This document shows positions 16,438-25,380 of a DNA stretch of 64,000 nucleotides, piece after piece (position 1 is the first letter of the stretch; each line of letters begins with the position of its first letter). This DNA is from Nocardioides deserti (GTDB lineage: Bacteria > Actinomycetota > Actinomycetes > Propionibacteriales > Nocardioidaceae). The stretch is from assembly GCF_014266025.1 (NCBI RefSeq), contig NZ_JACMYC010000004.1:310001-374000 (forward strand), in the 5' to 3' direction. The translations under genes and the position numbers were made by a program. Below the pieces are notes generated by a model. It searched no databases and was not told the origin of the DNA. It saw nothing but the letters and a program-made list of their open reading frames with translations.

Positions 16438-17344
16438 GCCCGCCGAGCTCGGGGCGGAGCAGCCGCTCGACCGCAGCAGTGACGCACCAGACGTGGTGGC
16501 GTTCTGGGAGCAGCTCGGCCTGCCCGGGCTCTTCGACGTGCACGTGCACTTCCTGCCGCCGCCGATCCAGCGCGCGGTGTGGGCGGTCTTCGACAGTGCC
16601 GGCCCGAAGCTCGGCCGCGAGTGGCCGATCCGCTACCGCACCGCCGTCGAGGACCGGGTCGCCCTGCTGCGCGCGATGGGCGTACGCCGCTTCTCGGCGC
16701 TGCCGTACGCCCACAAGCCCGGCGTGGCGACCTACCTCAACGACTGGGCCGCGGGGTTCGCCGACCGGGTGCCGGAGAGCCTGCGGTCGGCGACGTTCTA
16801 CCCCGAGGAGGGGGCGGCGACGTACGTCGCGGGTGCGATCGAGGCGGGCACCGAGGTCTTCAAGCTGCACCTGCAGGTGGGGGAGTTCCACCTCGACGAC
16901 CCGCTGCTGGCACAGGTCTGGGGCGTGCTCGAGGACGCGGGCACGCCGGTGGTGGTGCACGCGGGGTCCGGACCGGTCCCGAACGAGTACACCGGCCCCG
17001 AGTCGACCGGGCGCGTGCTCGCCCGGCACCCGCGGCTGGCCCTGGTGGTCGCCCACATGGGGGCGCCGGAGTTCGGCGACTTCCTCGAGCTGGCCGAGAC
17101 CCACGAGCGGGTGTGCCTCGACACGACGATGGTCTTCACCGACTTCTTCCCGGCGACGTACCCGGGCGACCTCGTCCCGCGCCTGCGCGACCTGCAGCCG
17201 AAGGTGCTGCTCGGCAGCGACTTCCCGACCATCCCGTACCCCTACCGCCACCAGCTCGACGGTCTCGCCGACCTCGACCTGGGCGACGACTGGCTGCGCG
17301 ACGTCTGCTGGCACAACGGCGTCCGGCTCTTCGGCGCGGAGTGA
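16430..17344 (+). CDS. amidohydrolase family protein (TIM-barrel metal hydrolase)
   Basis: A 304-residue protein of the Amidohydro_2 type. DVHVHF (36-41) supplies two metal-binding His, VVHAGSG and VVAHMG the later His positions, and [10 protein letters not shown] the conserved Asp. Members include decarboxylases and hydrolases; the substrate is not evident. GTG start overlaps smpB by 8 bp and the next gene follows within 3 bp, so it is probably co-transcribed with smpB, though no functional link is obvious. Confidence 0.8.
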   Translation: MTEPAELGAEQPLDRSSDAPDVVAFWEQLGLPGLFDVHVHFLPPPIQRAVWAVFDSAGPKLGREWPIRYRTAVEDRVALLRAMGVRRFSALPYAHKPGVATYLNDWAAGFADRVPESLRSATFYPEEGAATYVAGAIEAGTEVFKLHLQVGEFHLDDPLLAQVWGVLEDAGTPVVVHAGSGPVPNEYTGPESTGRVLARHPRLALVVAHMGAPEFGDFLELAETHERVCLDTTMVFTDFFPATYPGDLVPRLRDLQPKVLLGSDFPTIPYPYRHQLDGLADLDLGDDWLRDVCWHNGVRLFGAE

Positions 17345-17346
17345 CC

Positions 17347-17847
17347 ATGACCCTCGTCCTCCTGCTGCTCCTCGCGCTCCCGATGGTCCTCGTGGTGGGC
17401 ATCGTCGTCGTGACCGCCGTCGTCCTCAGCCGGTCCCGGCGGGCCGCGCCGGTGGTCGCGCAGGGACCGGACGGGTGGGTGGCGCTCCCGAGCACCTGGA
17501 ACGTGCAGGTGCTCGACGCCAGCATGTTCGGCCGGATGGGCGGCACGCTCGGGTCGACGTTCGGCACCCTCACCCTCGCCGACGGGCGCCTGGCCTTCAC
17601 CCCCGACGGCGCGGCCGTGCCGGGGTGGGACGTGGCCTGTGCCGAGGTCTGGGTGCGGCGCCAGGGGGTCGGTCCGTTCGCGGTCGCGGCGCTGCGCCTG
17701 CACGGACCGATGGGCGAGGTGGCCTGCAACGTCAGCCGCGAGCACATCAACCGCTACACGCGGAACTCCATGAAGGACTTCCGCGAGGCGGGGTACGCCG
17801 CGCAGTTCGTCGCGGCCGCCCGGGCCCACGGCGTCCGGGTGGGCTGA
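17347..17847 (+). CDS. hypothetical single-pass membrane protein
   Basis: A 166-residue protein with an N-terminal membrane helix (about 2-28, VLLLLLALPMVLVVGIVVV), a basic RSRR stop-transfer, and a soluble domain containing a PH-like beta pattern (GTLTLADGRLAFTPDG..GWDVACAEV). I do not recognise the family. It follows the amidohydrolase with almost no gap and ends just before the ssrA promoter. ATG 17347 chosen; in-frame GTG at 17341 is possible. Confidence 0.65.
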   Translation: MTLVLLLLLALPMVLVVGIVVVTAVVLSRSRRAAPVVAQGPDGWVALPSTWNVQVLDASMFGRMGGTLGSTFGTLTLADGRLAFTPDGAAVPGWDVACAEVWVRRQGVGPFAVAALRLHGPMGEVACNVSREHINRYTRNSMKDFREAGYAAQFVAAARAHGVRVG

Positions 17848-17910
17848 GGAATACGCGGTGCGGCGGGCTGGTTGGACCCCGTAGACTGCCTCGTGCAGGA
17901 CAACTCAAGA

Positions 17911-18278
17911 GGGGCTGATCGGTTTCGACTTGGGACGTTAGTCCCAGGGGAAGCGGGTCGAGGAGCCAGCGTCATCTCGTAAACGATCGCTGGAAACCAA
18001 TAACTGCCAACGCTAAGCGCAGTTCCTTCGCTCTCGCCGCCTGAGCGGTGATCGAAGCGTCAGACCGGGCATCCGTCTCCGTCCCGGACCCTGACGTCAT
18101 CTAGGAGACTTGCTGCTCACTCCGGGTCACGGAGGGTGAGCGGGACTATTCCGTGACTGAGCCTGTCGGGGACGTGTCCGTGCGAGCCCCGGGGCCGAGA
18201 AAAGCGACATCACGGACTGCACCCGGAGAAGACCTGGTTCGACGCTCGAGGACGCGGGTTCGATTCCCGCCAGCTCCA
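17911..18278 (+). ncRNA. ssrA: transfer-messenger RNA (tmRNA)
   Basis: tmRNA for trans-translation. The 5' end GGGGCTG pairs with CAGCTCC near the 3' end to make the acceptor stem, and the T-arm GGGTTCGATTCCC is at about 18255-18268. The tag frame starts at 18006 (GCC) and ends at TGA 18042-18044, encoding ANAKRSSFALAA, the ALAA degradation tail recognised by Clp proteases. The terminal CCA is not clearly encoded (sequence after the discriminator is CACA). About 368 nt, the usual length. Upstream TAGACT (17882-17887) may be its -10. smpB is 1.5 kb away. Confidence 0.95.
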
Positions 18279-18319
18279 CACACACCACACCACCATCCGG
18301 TGGCAGCCCTCTTGACCGC

Positions 18320-18349
18320 GAGCCGCTCCGACATCTGTCGGGGCGGCTC
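18320..18349 (+). terminator. stem-loop after ssrA
   Basis: GAGCCGCTCCGACA (18320-18333), 2-nt spacer, TGTCGGGGCGGCTC (18336-18349): 14-bp stem with one G-U pair (the fold would open the innermost pairs to make the loop), followed by TCGTCGTT. Position about 40 nt after the mature tmRNA end fits transcription termination. Confidence 0.7.
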
Positions 18350-18492
18350 TCGTCGTTCCCGGCCGGCCGGTTCGAGGATCCTTGCCGAAACCTGGGTAAA
18401 GCCACGCCGCCGGCGGCTCGTCCTCCGCGCGGCTGTGCCACGGTCGGTCGGGCGGTGCTCGACCCGGCACCGCTGCTCCTGGGAGGGCCGAG

Positions 18493-19062
18493 ATGGTGAC
18501 CGTCCGCAACAAGGACCTCGTCCGGTTCGCCGACGACGTGGCAGCGGCAGCCGGGCTCCGCGAGGCCGCCGCCATCGCCGTCGACTTCGTCGTCGGCCAG
18601 CTGGACGCCGCCCACGTCGGTCTCGCGTGGCACCCCCGGCGATCCGCCCCGCGACGCCTGGCCGCGTCGAGCAGGGAGCTCCTGCTCCTGGACGAGGTCA
18701 CCCACCGGCACGGCAGCGGCTTCGCCCGCGACCCGCTCGCGGACGGGGTCAGCACGGTCGTGCCGGACACCCGGCTCGACCAGCACCACCGGGCGTGGAG
18801 CCGGGTGGCGGCCCAGCTCGGCGTCCGCTCGGCGTGGGCGGTCGGGCTGCCCCCGTTCGGCGACGCCGCGCTGACGCTGACGCTGCTCTCGCCCGAGCCG
18901 GACACCTACGTGGCGATCGAGCCCCGACTCGTCACCAGCGGTCGGGCGGTCGGCCAGATCTTCGCCGCGCACCACCGCCGGCTCCTCGCCGGGACCGGCA
19001 CGCTGGTCCGCGCGCGGACCGGACCACGGTCGGTCGACGTGGTGCGGACCCACCGGTGCTGA
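18493..19062 (+). CDS. GAF-like domain protein
   Basis: A 189-residue soluble protein resembling the GAF sensor domains found with ANTAR regulators in actinobacteria: an N-terminal helix (FADDVAAAAGLREAAAIAVD), a central sheet with SSRELLLLDEVTHRHG and a VRSAWAVGLPPFGD..LTLTLLSPEPD strand, and a C-terminal helix. No ANTAR, kinase or cyclase domain follows, so it would be a lone sensor or a diverged remnant. ATG is preceded by GGGAGG. GAF assignment is tentative. Confidence 0.6.
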   Translation: MVTVRNKDLVRFADDVAAAAGLREAAAIAVDFVVGQLDAAHVGLAWHPRRSAPRRLAASSRELLLLDEVTHRHGSGFARDPLADGVSTVVPDTRLDQHHRAWSRVAAQLGVRSAWAVGLPPFGDAALTLTLLSPEPDTYVAIEPRLVTSGRAVGQIFAAHHRRLLAGTGTLVRARTGPRSVDVVRTHRC

Positions 19063-19198
19063 CGAGCCCGGTGACCCGCACGGACGCCCCCTGACCGCTG
19101 GGCAGCGCCACGCGGTCCCACCGCGTCGCGGCCGCGCTCCTCTATCGTCCGACCGAGGTGCCCGTCCGCGGTGGAGCGGACGAGGAGGGACGGAACCG

Positions 19199-20062
19199 GT
19201 GGAGCAGACGGCGGCCTTCGAGGACGAGCGACCGCGGCTCGTGCGTCTGGCGGCGCGCATCCTGGCCGACGGGGGGGAGGCCGAGGACGTCGTCCAGCAG
19301 GCCTGGTTGCGGCTGCACGGCAGCGGTCAGAAGGTGCGGGACCTGCCGGCCTGGCTGACCACGGTCACGACCCGGCTCTGCCTCGACCGGTTGCGGGCCA
19401 AGGTGCCCGTGCCCGAGGACCCGCTCGACCTCCTCGACGACCCGGGCGGCGAGGCCGACGACCCCGCCGATCGCGTGGCGCTCGCCGACACGGTCGGCGT
19501 GGCCCTGCAGCTGGTGCTGGACCGGCTGAGCCCGGGGGAGCGGGTGGCGTTCGTGCTGCACGACAGCTTCGGCTACGACTTCGCGACGGTCGCCACGATC
19601 CTCGACACCTCGCCGGCCGCGGCCCGCAAGCTCGCCTCCCGCGCCCGGGCGAAGGTGGTGCGGGCGACGCCCGAGGACGCGCCCGCCGCCTGGGAGGTCG
19701 TCGACGCGTTCCTCACGGCGGCGCGTGGCGGCGACCTGCGCCGGCTGCTCGACCTGCTCGCGCCGGAGGCGGTCGTCGTCGGAGACCGGGCCGCCGTCGC
19801 CGCCGGCACGCCCGAGCGGATCACCGGCCGCGAGGCGGTCGCCGCGATGTTCGACGGCGCGGCCAAGGCGGCCCTGCCGATGTACGTCGACGGGCGGCCC
19901 GGCGCCGCCTGGGTGCACCGCGGCGAGACGCGGGTGGCCTTCGACTTCACCGTCGTCGACGGCAGGGTCGCCCGGATCGACCTCCGCGCCGAGCCGGAGC
20001 TGCTCGCGAGCGTCCGCCCGCGACGGGGTGCGGCTCCGGCCGGCGGCGGGACGCGCGGCTGA
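19199..20062 (+). CDS. ECF41/SigJ-type RNA polymerase sigma factor
   Basis: A 287-residue extracytoplasmic-function sigma factor. Region 2 is at about 8-75 (GGEAEDVVQQAWLRLHG, DLPAWLTTVTTRLCLDRLR), the linker has the DDPADRVALADTV motif, and region 4 is at about 105-160 (LSPGERVAFVLHDSFGYDF). The C-terminal 120 residues form a SnoaL/NTF2-like domain (about 165-280), as in ECF41 sigma factors, where it acts as a built-in regulator in place of an anti-sigma. No carboxymuconolactone or oxidoreductase target gene is adjacent. GTG start preceded by GGAACCG. Confidence 0.9.
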   Translation: MEQTAAFEDERPRLVRLAARILADGGEAEDVVQQAWLRLHGSGQKVRDLPAWLTTVTTRLCLDRLRAKVPVPEDPLDLLDDPGGEADDPADRVALADTVGVALQLVLDRLSPGERVAFVLHDSFGYDFATVATILDTSPAAARKLASRARAKVVRATPEDAPAAWEVVDAFLTAARGGDLRRLLDLLAPEAVVVGDRAAVAAGTPERITGREAVAAMFDGAAKAALPMYVDGRPGAAWVHRGETRVAFDFTVVDGRVARIDLRAEPELLASVRPRRGAAPAGGGTRG

Positions 20063-20116
20063 GGTGGTGCCCGGCGGCGTACGCCGTCGCGCGGGTCGGT
20101 CGGCGACCTTCCCGGC

Positions 20117-20356
20117 TCAACCAGCGGAGGGGAGGGCGGCGAAGGACTTCTTGGCGTCGCGGTACCACCCGAGTGCCTTGACCGGGCGGCGCCAGCGGCC
20201 CTTCATGTCCTCGTGCGCCTGCTGGTGGGTGGTGTCGCCGGCCCGCACCGCCTCGCGCAGGTGCCGGTCCTGCGCCTTGATGACGTCGTCGGCCGTCTCG
20301 CCGGTGTGCGGGTGGTCGCAGGGACCGCCGAGCTGGCGGCAGGTCATCGTCTTCAT
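20117..20356 (-). CDS. DUF1059-like small protein
   Basis: A 79-residue cytoplasmic protein beginning MKTMTCRQLGGPCDHPHTGE, which matches the small DUF1059 family (C-x-x-L-G-x-x-C with nearby His, a possible metal site), followed by a charged helix. The start is fixed by GGAGAG 7 nt upstream; the open frame extends further without such support. Convergent with the sigma factor gene. Confidence 0.75.
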   Translation of the reverse strand: MKTMTCRQLGGPCDHPHTGETADDVIKAQDRHLREAVRAGDTTHQQAHEDMKGRWRRPVKALGWYRDAKKSFAALPSAG

Positions 20357-20610
20357 CGCGTCTCTCCTCGGTGTCATGGGCGGTGCTGCGGAGGGGTGCC
20401 TCCACCTGTCTGACGGACGAGGAGGGCGGAGTGTGACCGGTCCGGACGAGAACGACGCCGGTGGTGAGCCCGGTCGCACGGACGAACAACCGGGAACTCA
20501 CGCATCGGGACGACCGTTCAACCCACCACCATGCGCAGGAAGAGACCCCGATCAGTCCAGGCCACCCTGTCGAGCGGCACCGTTCGTGACGCCGTGAGGG
20601 AGGGTGGCCG

Positions 20611-21987
20611 ATGACTCCGCTGCTCTCCCTGCTCCTGGGCGTGCTCGTCGTGTTCGCCATCACGGCGGCCACCGGCTACTTCGTCGCCCAGGAGTTCGCC
20701 TACATGGCGGTCGACCGCTCCCGCCTCAAGGCGCGTGCGGCGGGCGGTGACGCCACCGCCCAGCGCGCCCTGCGGGTCACGCGGCGTACGTCGTTCATGC
20801 TGTCCGGCGCCCAGCTCGGCATCACCGTGACCGGCCTCCTGGTCGGGTACGTCGCCGAGCCGCTGATCGGCGACGCGCTCGGCGAGCTGCTGGGCGGCGT
20901 CGGCGTGCCGACCGCGGTCGGGGTCGGCGTCGGGACGGTGCTCGCGCTGGCGTTCTCGACGATCGTCCAGATGCTCTTCGGCGAGCTGTTCCCGAAGAAC
21001 CTCGCGATCGCGCGGCCCGAGCCGGTCTCGGACAGGCTGGCCCGGTCCACGCTCGGCTACCTCCGCGTGGCGGGGCCCTTCATCTGGGTCTTCGACCAGG
21101 CCTCGAACCTGCTGCTCAAGGCGGTCAAGATCCAGCCGGTGCACGACGTCGAGCACTCCGCGACCGCCCGCGACCTCGAGCACATCGTCGCCGACTCCCG
21201 CGAGTCGGGCGACCTGCCGGAGGAGCTGTCGGTGCTGCTCGACCGGGTGCTCGACTTCCCGACCCGCGACGTCGAGCACGCCATGGTGCCCCGCCCCCGC
21301 GTCGACGTGGTGCCGGCCGGCACCGAGGTGAGCGCCGTGCGCGCGCTGATGGCGGCGGGCCACTCGCGCTATCCGGTCGTCGACCCGGAGCAGGGCGGTG
21401 TGATCGGCGTGGTGCACCTCAGCGACGTGCTCGACGCCGCGCCGACCGCCACCCTGGCCGACGTCACCCGCCTTCCGCTCGTGGTGCCCACCCGGATGGC
21501 GCTGCCGGACGCGCTCGAGGACCTGGCCCGCACCCGCAACGAGCTCGCCGCCGTCGTCGACGAGCACGGCGGCTTCGTCGGCGTGCTCACCCTCGAGGAC
21601 CTGGCCGAGGAGCTGGTCGGCGAGCTGACCGACGAGCACGACGACCCCGAGGACGAGCGCGCGCCGGCGGTGGACGAGGACCCCGGCTCGTGGCTGGTCC
21701 CCGGCGACCTCCCGGTCGACGAGGTGGAGCGCACCATCGCGCAGGACCTGCCCGCGGGCGACTACCAGACGATCGCCGGCCTGGTGATCGCCGAGCACGG
21801 CCGCCTGCCCGAGGTCGGGACGGTGGTCGAGGTGCGCCTGCCCGACGACCTCGGTGACCTCGCCCACGACGGCGACCCCGTCGTGCGGTACGCCCGCATG
21901 GAGGTCGTCGAGGTCGAGCAGCACGTCCCCGCGGCCGTCCGCATCACCCTCGACCTGGCCGGTCCCGGACCGGAGGAGCAGTCCTGA
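20611..21987 (+). CDS. CNNM/CorC-type membrane protein with CBS pair and CorC_HlyC domain
   Basis: A 458-residue hemolysin-family (UPF0053) protein. DUF21 membrane domain (about 1-190; helix 6-26 and a further hydrophobic block 95-125), two CBS domains (about 215-340; VPAGTEVSAVRALMAAGHSR and VVDEHGGFVGVLTLEDL), and a CorC_HlyC domain (about 350-445). Family members are linked to magnesium or other divalent cation homeostasis. Its stop shares a base with the start of a paralogue (TGATG), so the two are coupled and may act as a heteromer. Confidence 0.9.
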   Translation: MTPLLSLLLGVLVVFAITAATGYFVAQEFAYMAVDRSRLKARAAGGDATAQRALRVTRRTSFMLSGAQLGITVTGLLVGYVAEPLIGDALGELLGGVGVPTAVGVGVGTVLALAFSTIVQMLFGELFPKNLAIARPEPVSDRLARSTLGYLRVAGPFIWVFDQASNLLLKAVKIQPVHDVEHSATARDLEHIVADSRESGDLPEELSVLLDRVLDFPTRDVEHAMVPRPRVDVVPAGTEVSAVRALMAAGHSRYPVVDPEQGGVIGVVHLSDVLDAAPTATLADVTRLPLVVPTRMALPDALEDLARTRNELAAVVDEHGGFVGVLTLEDLAEELVGELTDEHDDPEDERAPAVDEDPGSWLVPGDLPVDEVERTIAQDLPAGDYQTIAGLVIAEHGRLPEVGTVVEVRLPDDLGDLAHDGDPVVRYARMEVVEVEQHVPAAVRITLDLAGPGPEEQS

Positions 21988-23024
21988 TGGAGAACCCCGT
22001 CGTGGTGGCCGTCGCCACCGTCGTCATCATCGCCGCGAGCGCGTTCTTCGTGGCGATCGAGTTCGCGCTCATCGCGGCCCGCAAGCACCGGTTGGAGGAC
22101 GCTGCCGCGGACAGCCGCGCCGCGCGGGCCGCGCTCCGCAGCTCCACCGAGCTGAGCGTGCTGCTCGCCGGGTCCCAGCTGGGCATCACCGTGTCGGTGC
22201 TAGCCCTGGGCGCCATCACCAAGCCGGCCGTGCACCACTGGCTCACGCCGGTCTTCGAGGCCTGGGGCGCGGCGTACTGGGTCGCGGACGTCGCCGGCTT
22301 CGTGCTGGCCCTGGTCGTGGTCACGTTCCTGCACCTGGTGGTGGGGGAGATGGCGCCGAAGTCGTGGGCCATCGCCCACCCGGAGCGGTCCGCGACGATG
22401 CTCGCGATCCCGATGCGCGCCTACATGTGGCTGACCCGTCCGCTGCTGAACGTGCTGAACAACGCCGCGAACTGGTGCCTGCGCCGGGTCGGGGTGGACC
22501 CCGTCGACGAGGTCGGCAGCGGGCAGGACGCCGACGCGCTGCGCCAGCTGGTCGAGCACTCGGCCAACGTCGGCGCCCTCGACGCGTCGTACTCCGCCCA
22601 GCTCTCGGGCGCCCTGGAGCTGGAGACCCTGACGCTCGGCGACCTGCTGCGGGCCACGCCGCCCACAGCGGTCCCGCTGGGTGCCCGGGTCGCCGACGTG
22701 CAGGACGCGAGCCGCCGCAGCGGTCACCTGCGCATCCTGGTCGGTGACACCGGCCGCGTGGACGGGGTCGTGCACGTGCGCGACACCCTCCAGCTCGACG
22801 CGGACGCGCCCCTCGACACCGTGACCCGGTCCGTGCTCCGGCTCCCCGCGGACCTCGAGGTGTACGCCGCCCTCGGCCGCATGCGCGAGAGCCGCAACCA
22901 GCTCGCGGTCGTCACCGACCCCGCCGACCCGGCCACGATGCGGGGCCTGGTCACGGTCGCCGATCTGCTCCGCCGGCTCTTCCCGCTGCAGGACCAGCGC
23001 GGCGAGGTGGTGGCCGGGGCCTGA
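21987..23024 (+). CDS. CNNM/CorC-type membrane protein lacking CorC_HlyC domain
   Basis: A 345-residue paralogue of the preceding protein: DUF21 domain (about 1-185, SAFFVAIEFALIAARKHRLE then SQLGITVSVLALG) and a CBS pair (about 220-335), ending right after the second CBS domain with no CorC_HlyC module. The CBS domains are degenerate (VGDTGRVDGVVHVRDTL). Paired long-short CNNM genes of this kind are common in actinobacteria. Confidence 0.88.
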   Translation: MENPVVVAVATVVIIAASAFFVAIEFALIAARKHRLEDAAADSRAARAALRSSTELSVLLAGSQLGITVSVLALGAITKPAVHHWLTPVFEAWGAAYWVADVAGFVLALVVVTFLHLVVGEMAPKSWAIAHPERSATMLAIPMRAYMWLTRPLLNVLNNAANWCLRRVGVDPVDEVGSGQDADALRQLVEHSANVGALDASYSAQLSGALELETLTLGDLLRATPPTAVPLGARVADVQDASRRSGHLRILVGDTGRVDGVVHVRDTLQLDADAPLDTVTRSVLRLPADLEVYAALGRMRESRNQLAVVTDPADPATMRGLVTVADLLRRLFPLQDQRGEVVAGA

Positions 23025-23098
23025 CGGGGCCGGCCGAGGCCTGATCGGGGACGCCGGTGGGACGGGCGTCACGGCCGGCGGACGGATGTCCGGTTCTC

Positions 23099-23120
23099 GT
23101 TCATCCTTCGTTCACGTTCG
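23099..23120 (+). promoter_or_regulatory. candidate Pho box upstream of pstS
   Basis: Two adjacent 11-bp direct repeats, GTTCATCCTTC (23099-23109) and GTTCACGTTCG (23110-23120), match the GTTCAC-type 11-bp-phased PhoP operator known from Streptomyces. A further GTTCAT occurs at 23128-23133. The site is 72 bp before the pstS start, where PhoP activation under phosphate starvation would be expected. Confidence 0.75.
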
Positions 23121-23191
23121 CCGACAGGTTCATACACCTTCGCTGCCTAGCTTCTGGATCGTCACGTTCACGAGTCCCATCAGGAGCAGCA

Positions 23192-24307
23192 GTGAAGAGC
23201 ACCCCCGTGCGTGCGGTGGCCGTCCCCGGCCTCGTCGCCCTCGCCCTCACCTTCTCGGCGTGCAGCGCCGGCAACGCCGAAGACGGCGATGGTGGCAACG
23301 GCGCGTCGAGCGACCTCACCGGCTCGCTGGCCGCCGGTGGCGCCTCCTCGCAGGAGGCGGCCCAGAACGCGTGGATCGTCGGCTTCCAGGAGAGCAACCC
23401 CGACGTCACCGTCACCTACGACCCCGTCGGCTCGGGCGGCGGTCGCGAGAACTTCATCTCCGGTGCGTTCCCGTTCGCCGGCTCGGACGCCTACCTCACC
23501 GACGACGAGGGCGAGCTGACCGCCGCGACCGAGCGGTGCGGCGGTGAGGCCCCGATCGAGATCCCGAACTACATCAGCCCCATCGCGCTGGTCTTCAACG
23601 TCGACGGCGTCGACGAGCTCAACCTCTCGCCCGAGACGATCGCCGGCATCTTCGCCGGCGAGATCACGAGGTGGAACGCGCCGGAGATCGCGGAGGACAA
23701 CCCCAACGCGGACCTGCCGGACGCCGGCATCAACGCGGTGCACCGCTCCGACGAGTCGGGCACGACCGAGAACTTCACGAACTACCTCGACATCGTCGCG
23801 GGCGACGTGTGGACCGCCGGCGCGATCGAGGTGTGGCCGCAGGAGTTCGGCGGCGAGGGCGCCCAGGGCACCTCGGGCGTCGTCTCGGCCGTCAAGAGCG
23901 GCACCAACTCCATCGGGTACGCCGACGCGAGCCAGGCCGGCGACCTGTCGGTCGCCAACGTCGGTGTCGGTGACGAGTTCGTCGGCCCCACCGCCGACGC
24001 CGCGGCGAAGATCCTCGACGTCTCGCCGCGGGTCGAGGGTCGCGGCGACAGCTCGATCGTCTTCGAGCTCGACTACGAGACCGAGGAGGGCGGCGTCTAC
24101 CCGATCGTGCTGACCTCCTACCTGCTGGCCTGCCCGTCCTACACCGGCGACGAGGCCGAGGCGGGCGAGCTGAGCAAGGCGTACCTCGAGTACATCATCA
24201 GCGACGAGGGCCAGGACTTCGGCGCCGAGGAGGCCGGCTCGGCCCCGCTCAGCGACGAGCTGCAGTCCGAGGTCCAGAGCCTCGTCGAGGGCATCACCGT
24301 CGAGTGA
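23192..24307 (+). CDS. pstS: phosphate ABC transporter substrate-binding lipoprotein PstS
   Basis: A 371-residue exported phosphate-binding protein. Lipoprotein signal peptide with Cys24 in LTFSAC; mature domain contains GSGGGRENF (phosphate-loop-like), the [16 protein letters not shown] motif and GTNSIGYAD, all hallmarks of PstS. It captures phosphate for PstCAB. GTG at 23192 is preceded by AGGAG and gives a normal signal peptide; the open frame extends upstream through the Pho box. Expression is likely PhoP-dependent. Followed by a large palindrome before pstC. Confidence 0.96.
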   Translation: MKSTPVRAVAVPGLVALALTFSACSAGNAEDGDGGNGASSDLTGSLAAGGASSQEAAQNAWIVGFQESNPDVTVTYDPVGSGGGRENFISGAFPFAGSDAYLTDDEGELTAATERCGGEAPIEIPNYISPIALVFNVDGVDELNLSPETIAGIFAGEITRWNAPEIAEDNPNADLPDAGINAVHRSDESGTTENFTNYLDIVAGDVWTAGAIEVWPQEFGGEGAQGTSGVVSAVKSGTNSIGYADASQAGDLSVANVGVGDEFVGPTADAAAKILDVSPRVEGRGDSSIVFELDYETEEGGVYPIVLTSYLLACPSYTGDEAEAGELSKAYLEYIISDEGQDFGAEEAGSAPLSDELQSEVQSLVEGITVE

Positions 24308-24325
24308 TGACCCCGGAGGCGTGAA

Positions 24326-24359
24326 GCGAGGGTCCGACCCGGCCGGGTCGGACCCTCGC
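24326..24359. repeat. perfect 34-bp palindrome in the pstS-pstC gap
   Basis: Arms GCGAGGGTCCGACCCGG (24326-24342) and its exact complement (24343-24359), with no central spacer. In RNA it forms a very stable hairpin just after the pstS stop. In transport operons such hairpins often protect the binding-protein mRNA or reduce read-through, giving more binding protein than permease; that role is inferred. Confidence 0.85.
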
Positions 24360-24370
24360 CGCGCACCCGG

Positions 24371-24419
24371 ACGACAGCACCGAACGACAGCACCGAACGA
24401 CAGCACCGAACGACACCGA
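24371..24419. repeat. 13-bp tandem repeat in the pstS-pstC gap
   Basis: Three perfect copies of ACGACAGCACCGA (24371-24409) followed by a shortened fourth (24410-24419), ending 16 bp before the pstC GTG. Copy number could vary and change the distance between the hairpin and the pstC ribosome-binding site. No factor known to bind it is suggested by the sequence. Confidence 0.9.
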
Positions 24420-24435
24420 CCAAGGGAGCAGCAGG

Positions 24436-25368
24436 GTGTCCACCACGACCACCGCGCCGAGCGCGCCGACCGCCGTGAGCCGGCGCGGCGACTCGGTCTT
24501 CGCCGGTCTCGCCACCGGCGCGGGACTGCTGATCATGCTCGCGCTCGCGGGCGTGGCGATCTTCTTGATCATCGAAGGGATCCCGGCGATCAGCGCGTCG
24601 GGAGAGCAGGCCTACGGCAAGGACAACATCGTCGTCTACGTCTGGCCGCTGCTCTTCGGCACGCTGCTGGCCGCGGTGATCGCCCTGCTGATCGCGACGC
24701 CGCTGGCGGTCGGGGTGGCGCTGGTGATCTCGCACTACGCCCCGCGGCGGGTTGCCCGCCCGATCGGCTACCTGATCGACCTGCTCGCCGCCGTGCCCAG
24801 CGTCGTCTACGGCCTGTGGGGCCGGGCGGTGCTGGCGCCGGCGATCCTGCCGGTCTACGCCTGGCTGGCCGACCACCTCGGCTGGCTGCCGTTCTTCGAC
24901 GGGCCGGCCCGGACCGGGCGCACGATCCTCACCGCCGCCATCGTGCTCGCGGTGATGGCGCTGCCGATCATCACCGCGATCTGCCGCGAGGTCTTCCTGC
25001 AGACGCCGCGCATCCACGAGGAGGCGGCGCTGGCCCTCGGTGCGACGCGCTGGGAGATGATCCGGATGACGGTCTTCCCCTACGCCCGCTCCGGGGTCAT
25101 CTCCGCAGTCATGCTCGGCCTCGGCCGCGCGCTCGGCGAGACGATGGCGGTCGCCATGGTGCTGTCGGCCAGCGGGCTCGTCACGATCAACTTGATCTCC
25201 GCCGAGAACCCCTCGACGATCGCTGCGAACATCGCGCTCAACTTCGGCAACGCCTCCGGCACCAAGGTCAACGTGCTGATCTTCAGCGGGCTCGTCCTGT
25301 TCGTCGTGTCCTTCGCCGTCAACTTCCTGGGCCGCTGGATCGCCGCCCGGGGCCAGGTCAAGGCCTGA
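24436..25368 (+). CDS. pstC: phosphate ABC transporter permease PstC
   Basis: A 310-residue inner-membrane permease with about six hydrophobic segments (about 32-55, 72-96, 110-135, 160-185, 225-245, 275-300) and the cytoplasmic EAA loop [18 protein letters not shown] characteristic of Pst[14 protein letters not shown] is the other family signature. GTG start follows AAGGGAGCAGC. Works with PstA and PstB in high-affinity phosphate import. Confidence 0.96.
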   Translation: MSTTTTAPSAPTAVSRRGDSVFAGLATGAGLLIMLALAGVAIFLIIEGIPAISASGEQAYGKDNIVVYVWPLLFGTLLAAVIALLIATPLAVGVALVISHYAPRRVARPIGYLIDLLAAVPSVVYGLWGRAVLAPAILPVYAWLADHLGWLPFFDGPARTGRTILTAAIVLAVMALPIITAICREVFLQTPRIHEEAALALGATRWEMIRMTVFPYARSGVISAVMLGLGRALGETMAVAMVLSASGLVTINLISAENPSTIAANIALNFGNASGTKVNVLIFSGLVLFVVSFAVNFLGRWIAARGQVKA

Positions 25369-25380
25369 GGAGGCCGAGAT

